A DNA stretch of 64,000 nucleotides, from contig LNEP01000006.1 in the NCBI GenBank assembly GCA_001464125.1, positions 62,001 through 126,000 on the forward strand, read 5' to 3'. The position numbers were made by a program, and so were the translations under genes. Position 1 is the stretch's first letter. The number at the start of each line of letters is the position of its first letter. This DNA comes from Betaproteobacteria bacterium Ga0077540. Lineage in GTDB: Bacteria; Pseudomonadota; Gammaproteobacteria; Burkholderiales; Methylophilaceae. Below are positions 60,577-64,000 of this stretch, piece by piece. Below the pieces are notes generated by a model that ran no database searches, was not told where the DNA came from, and saw nothing but the letters and a program-made list of their open reading frames with translations.

Positions 60577-61407
60577 ATGAAACTTAACTTTACTAAAATG
60601 CAGGGCGCAGGCAACGACTTTGTTGTCATCGATAGCTATACCCAACCTGTTTCCCTCACTTCCGATCAAATCAAATTCATTGCCAACCGCTACTTTGGCG
60701 TGGGTTGCGATCAATTATTGATGGTCGAAAAAACCACGACACCGAATGTTGATTTCCGTTATCGCATCTTTAACGCCGACGGCGGCGAGGTGGAGCAATG
60801 TGGCAACGGTGCACGCTGTTTTGTGCGTTTTGTGGTGGAAAAGGGCTTGACGCAAAAACATGAAATTTCAGTAGAAACCGCTAGCGGTGTGATTTCACTG
60901 CAATTGCAGGATGATGGCCAAGTCACGGTCAATATGGGGGCGCCCCGCTTTGCGCCTGCGCAAGTTCCATTTGAGGCACCATCGCAGCAAACACTGTACC
61001 CACTAGCATTAACCCAGACCGAGATACAAATTTCTGCAGTATCGATGGGGAACCCACATGCGGTAACAGTAGTAAACGATGTGAACACCGCACCTGTTGC
61101 TGAATACGGCCCACAAATTGAGTCACATCCGCGCTTTCCGCAACGCGTCAATGCCGGGTTTATGCAAGTATTAAATCCACACGCCATCAACTTGCGCGTA
61201 TACGAACGTGGCAGTGGCGAAACCCTAGCCTGCGGTACTGGCGCTTGTGCAGCCGCTGTGAGCGGTATACAACTTGGCCTGCTGTCATCACCGGTCGTAG
61301 TCAACACGCGTGGCGGCCAACTGACGATTACTTGGGCTGGCAATCAAGCCCCGGTCATGATGACGGGCCCAGCAGAAATCGTGTTTGACGGCGAAATTAA
61401 TATCTAA
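60577..61407 (+). CDS. dapF: diaminopimelate epimerase
   Basis: Interconverts LL- and meso-diaminopimelate for lysine and peptidoglycan. The 276-residue protein has the two catalytic cysteines, C75 in [10 protein letters not shown] and C219 in LACGTGACA, as well as [13 protein letters not shown] at the N-terminus. It is first in the dapF-DUF484-xerC operon known from many proteobacteria. Confidence 0.97.
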   Translation: MKLNFTKMQGAGNDFVVIDSYTQPVSLTSDQIKFIANRYFGVGCDQLLMVEKTTTPNVDFRYRIFNADGGEVEQCGNGARCFVRFVVEKGLTQKHEISVETASGVISLQLQDDGQVTVNMGAPRFAPAQVPFEAPSQQTLYPLALTQTEIQISAVSMGNPHAVTVVNDVNTAPVAEYGPQIESHPRFPQRVNAGFMQVLNPHAINLRVYERGSGETLACGTGACAAAVSGIQLGLLSSPVVVNTRGGQLTITWAGNQAPVMMTGPAEIVFDGEINI

Positions 61408-61429
61408 TTGCTTACTTGGAAAATCCACT

Positions 61430-62071
61430 ATGGAAAACGAAATCAAAGCGTATTTAAAAGCGCACCCAGAATTTTTTGAACACAATGCACATTTGTTGAC
61501 GGAAATCTTTCTGCCCAGCCCACACGGCGATGGCGCGATTTCACTGGCACAACGCCAACAATTGGCTCAGCGCGATAAAATTCGCGTGTTGGAATCCAAG
61601 TTTACCGAGCTTATTTTGAATGCAGAGGAAAACGAAGCAACGGCTGAAAAAGTGCATAGATTGACCATCGGCTTATTAGGTGCGCCTAATTTTGAACAAC
61701 TGAATGCGCACCTTACTGCATATTTGCGTGATTATTTCGATTTGCCTGACAGTCAGTTGAAACTGTGGTCTAGCTCCAGCTTACTGGCGGACAGTATTAG
61801 CGCATTTATTGTTGCAGACGATGCCTTGAAAAACTGGGCGAAAGATTTATCACAACCCTATTGCGGCCCGATGCCGAGTATTGATATTGGCAGTTGGTTT
61901 ACAGAGCCGCCCGCATCGATCGCGATTGTTCCAATGCGCGGCAAAGACACGTTTGGCGTATTGGTATTGCCAAGTACCAACCCAACCCGCTTTTACCCGG
62001 GCATGGGCACTCTGTTTTTAACGCGCATCGGCGAGTTAGTGAGCGCATCTCTATTACGCTACATTAATTAA
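61430..62071 (+). CDS. DUF484 family protein
   Basis: The 213-residue protein starts at ATG 61430 (MENEIKAYLKAHPEFF); the frame upstream runs back into dapF. It has the DUF484 start, in which a short helix and HPEFFEHNAHLL lead to SLAQRQQLAQRDKIRVLE, a coiled-coil. A GAF-like domain follows (residues about 80-210). The function is unknown. It lies between dapF and xerC, its usual place, one base before xerC. Confidence 0.9.
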   Translation: MENEIKAYLKAHPEFFEHNAHLLTEIFLPSPHGDGAISLAQRQQLAQRDKIRVLESKFTELILNAEENEATAEKVHRLTIGLLGAPNFEQLNAHLTAYLRDYFDLPDSQLKLWSSSSLLADSISAFIVADDALKNWAKDLSQPYCGPMPSIDIGSWFTEPPASIAIVPMRGKDTFGVLVLPSTNPTRFYPGMGTLFLTRIGELVSASLLRYIN

Positions 62072-62072
62072 C

Positions 62073-62954
62073 TTGGATTACCTAAATCAATATTTAGATT
62101 TCTTACATTTTGAGCGTGGCTTGAGCGACAACACGCGTGACAACTACGCGCGTGATATACAGCAACTTCTAACGCTGAGTGAAACGATGTCACTTGCCAA
62201 CATCCAAGTTACGCAAGTGCGCAAATATGTGGCCATATTGCATAGCAAAGGCCTGAGCGGCAAAAGCATTGCGCGCATGCTTTCCAGCTGGCGCGGTTTT
62301 TTTGATTATCTGGTCCAGCGCCACCAGTTTAAGCATAATCCGGTGATTGGGATGCGCGCGCCAAAATCGCCTAAAACCCTGCCACAGGCGCTATCCATCG
62401 AGCAGGCCAGTAAGTTGGTGGATATTCAAGATGATGACATTTTGAGCCAACGTGACCATGCTATTTTGGAGTTATTTTATTCTTCAGGCCTGCGCTTAAG
62501 CGAGCTAGTGGGGCTGAATATTGACCAGATTGATTTTGCTGAAGGCACGGTCATGGTCACAGGTAAAGGCAATAAAACACGTATCGTACCGCTAGGTGCG
62601 CATGCAGCCCAAGCCATTCAAACTTGGCTACCGCTACGCAGCAGCATGCTGATACGTAACCCCAACGAGAAAGCGGTATTCATCAGCAAGCAGGGTCGAC
62701 GTATTTCCGGACGCAATATCGAATACCGCCTGAAAGCATGGTCCATTAAACAAGGCTTGCATACGGCGGTGCACCCACACACCTTACGCCATAGCTTTGC
62801 CACGCATGTTTTACAATCTAGTGGTGATTTACGTGCAGTGCAAGAAATGCTGGGACACGCCAATATTAGCACCACACAAGTGTATACGCATTTGGACTAC
62901 CAACATTTAACCAAGGTCTATGATGCTGCGCATCCTCGCGCCAAAAAGAAATAA
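62073..62954 (+). CDS. xerC: tyrosine recombinase XerC
   Basis: XerC and XerD resolve chromosome dimers at dif. It starts at TTG 62073, one base after the DUF484 stop. The 293-residue protein has an N-terminal SAM-like core-binding domain (about 1-90). The full catalytic set is R141 (SSGLRLSEL), K165 (GKGNK), H236 and R239 (HPHTLRHSF), H262 (LGHANIS) and nucleophile Y271. It lacks the extra insert that marks integron integrases, so it is not the source of the cassette array. Confidence 0.95.
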   Translation: MDYLNQYLDFLHFERGLSDNTRDNYARDIQQLLTLSETMSLANIQVTQVRKYVAILHSKGLSGKSIARMLSSWRGFFDYLVQRHQFKHNPVIGMRAPKSPKTLPQALSIEQASKLVDIQDDDILSQRDHAILELFYSSGLRLSELVGLNIDQIDFAEGTVMVTGKGNKTRIVPLGAHAAQAIQTWLPLRSSMLIRNPNEKAVFISKQGRRISGRNIEYRLKAWSIKQGLHTAVHPHTLRHSFATHVLQSSGDLRAVQEMLGHANISTTQVYTHLDYQHLTKVYDAAHPRAKKK

Positions 62955-63047
62955 AATTCAATGTAGGGCTTGAACTGTCACAATTTAGGCGCATCTATAA
63001 GAGATGATGTATCAATAATAATTTTCAACCTGTTAGGAAACCTTCGC

Positions 63048-63632
63048 ATGGAACACACACTACCCGCTTTACCCTATGCCAAAAACGCTTTGGCACCTCA
63101 CATTTCAGAAGAAACATTTGAGTTTCATTACGGCAAGCACCACCAAACCTATGTCACCAATCTGAACAACTTAATTAAGGGCACAGAGTTTGAAAACAGC
63201 AGCTTAGAAGACATCATTAAAAAATCTTCCGGTGGCATTTATAACAACTCTGCCCAAATCTGGAACCACACGTTCTTTTGGAGCAGCATGAAACCAAACG
63301 GTGGCGGCGCTCCAACTGGCGCATTGGCCGATGCAATTAACAAAAAATGGGGTTCTTTTGACGAATTTAAAAAAGCGTTCCAAGCCTCTGCAGTGGGCAA
63401 CTTTGGCTCTGGCTGGACATGGTTAGTGAAAAAGGCTGACGGCAATGTAGACATTGTGAACACTGGAGCTGCAGGTACGCCTCTCACCACAGGCGATACA
63501 GCACTGTTGACGATTGATGTCTGGGAACACGCTTATTACATTGACTATCGCAATGCACGTGCTAAATTTGTAGAAGTATTCTTGGCTTCTTTGGCTAACT
63601 GGGACTTTGCCAGCGCCAATTTCAACGCTTAG
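63048..63632 (+). CDS. sodB: superoxide dismutase (Fe)
   Basis: Converts superoxide to oxygen and peroxide in the cytoplasm. ATG 63048 with AGGAAACC upstream gives 194 residues. The metal ligands are H27, H74, D157 and H161 ([27 protein letters not shown]). The motif GSGWTWLV and the overall length favour an iron enzyme, but Mn or cambialistic use cannot be excluded. It is separated from xerC by 93 bases and probably has its own promoter. Confidence 0.96.
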   Translation: MEHTLPALPYAKNALAPHISEETFEFHYGKHHQTYVTNLNNLIKGTEFENSSLEDIIKKSSGGIYNNSAQIWNHTFFWSSMKPNGGGAPTGALADAINKKWGSFDEFKKAFQASAVGNFGSGWTWLVKKADGNVDIVNTGAAGTPLTTGDTALLTIDVWEHAYYIDYRNARAKFVEVFLASLANWDFASANFNA

Positions 63633-63651
63633 TTTATTCTACTTATCCCCA

Positions 63652-63680
63652 AGCCAAGTGATTGCCACTTGGCTTTTTTT
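63652..63680 (+). terminator. rho-independent terminator after sodB
   Basis: AGCCAAGTG-ATTGC-CACTTGGCT is followed by TTTTTT, 20 bases past the sodB stop. Confidence 0.92.
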
Positions 63681-63812
63681 ACGTCATTATCTTTTTAGCC
63701 AAACCGATAGTGTGCACACACATTGAAAAAACTGACAGGCATATTATTGTTATTGGTAGGTTGAGGATTTGCAAGCCGGGCAGCCATCGCAGGGTTATCT
63801 TTCTGCACCATT

Positions 63813-63974
63813 ATGGTCGTAGGCTTTATCGGCACAGCCGGTAGAAAGGGTTGCAAGGATTTCTTGGAAATATTGATATATACCATCATTGCTGTGTCTT
63901 CCGGATATTTGGTGGGTAAATTTGGTCAACATTTATATCGACAGGCAAAACAAAAAGAAAAACATGAAACCTAA
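63813..63974 (+). CDS. possible small membrane protein
   Basis: A 53-codon frame starts at ATG 63813 and ends TAA 63974. It has a hydrophobic stretch in the middle (FLEILIYTIIAVSSGYLVG) and a Lys/Gln-rich basic tail, which looks like a single-pass membrane peptide. No good ribosome-binding site is seen, and a 64-codon frame runs opposite over part of it. Otherwise I see nothing in 63681-64000. Confidence 0.3.
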   Translation: MVVGFIGTAGRKGCKDFLEILIYTIIAVSSGYLVGKFGQHLYRQAKQKEKHET

Positions 63975-64000
63975 CCTAAGCTATCACGCGCACATTTATT

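Noticed and set aside
62073..62954. Tyrosine recombinase as integrase of the cassette array
   Set aside because: Length, operon context (dapF-DUF484-xerC) and lack of the integron-specific insert identify it as XerC. It is also 37 kb from the array.
63662..63889. 60- and 64-codon frames on either strand after sodB
   Set aside because: Their sequences are low in protein character and rich in Arg/His or Asn. A shorter plus-strand frame in another phase looks better and is listed with low confidence.
1..64000. tRNA or rRNA genes
   Set aside because: No cloverleaf-like segment or rRNA sequence was recognised in any intergenic gap; all gaps are short.

Overview
The window is a stretch of chromosome from a betaproteobacterium of moderate GC content. 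Gene order is typical of the group: kdsD-kdsC-lptCAB-rpoN-hpf-hprK-rapZ with a short regulatory PTS, def-fmt-htpX, rsmB-ntrYX, dapF-DUF484-xerC, and hda beside an AI-2E family permease. An obligate or near-obligate methylotroph such as Methylotenera or Methylophilus (Methylophilaceae) is my best guess. That is inference, because no methylotrophy marker lies in the window.

Layout: 94-1821 perM-like and hda. 1840-10530 is an accessory block on the minus strand: a TadE/OmpA fusion gene, translationally coupled to a 1783-residue secreted RHS/YD-repeat protein with a variable C-terminal domain, then a secreted beta-helix protein and a repeat-flanked lipoprotein. 10665-23138 holds metabolism and envelope genes (FAD oxidoreductase, metY, pepN, a PEP-CTERM-like protein, ahpC/ahpF, SoxYZ-like carrier, bepA-like protease, moaC). 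23327-25046 is an array of three integron gene cassettes with three attC sites and no integrase (a CALIN), lying between moaC and a shortened thiO. 25060-38897 holds thiO, a KefB/C-type antiporter, and the LPS-transport / sigma-54 / PTS operon. 39015-45413 has oligopeptidase A, a divergent SnoaL-like/HxlR pair, tpm, xthA and ntrX. 45416-54913 carries ntrY, DUF4390, rsmB, htpX, fmt, def, a LysM protein, dprA and smg. 54976-60386 is the methyl cycle: ahcY with an S-adenosylhomocysteine riboswitch, a small membrane protein, metF, an HD-GYP protein and metK. 60577-63632 has dapF, DUF484, xerC and sodB.

How the parts work together: kdsD/kdsC make KDO and lptCAB export LPS. rpoN and the ntrYX pair belong to sigma-54/nitrogen-type control. 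HPr, EI, an EIIA-Man and HprK form a PTS with no sugar permease here, so it is probably regulatory. ahcY, metF and metK recycle the SAM methyl group, and the riboswitch ties ahcY expression to its substrate. The two most unusual regions are the orphan cassette array and the TadE-OmpA/RHS/beta-helix locus. The latter looks like a polymorphic-toxin type locus with an unusual anchor protein and no recognisable immunity gene.
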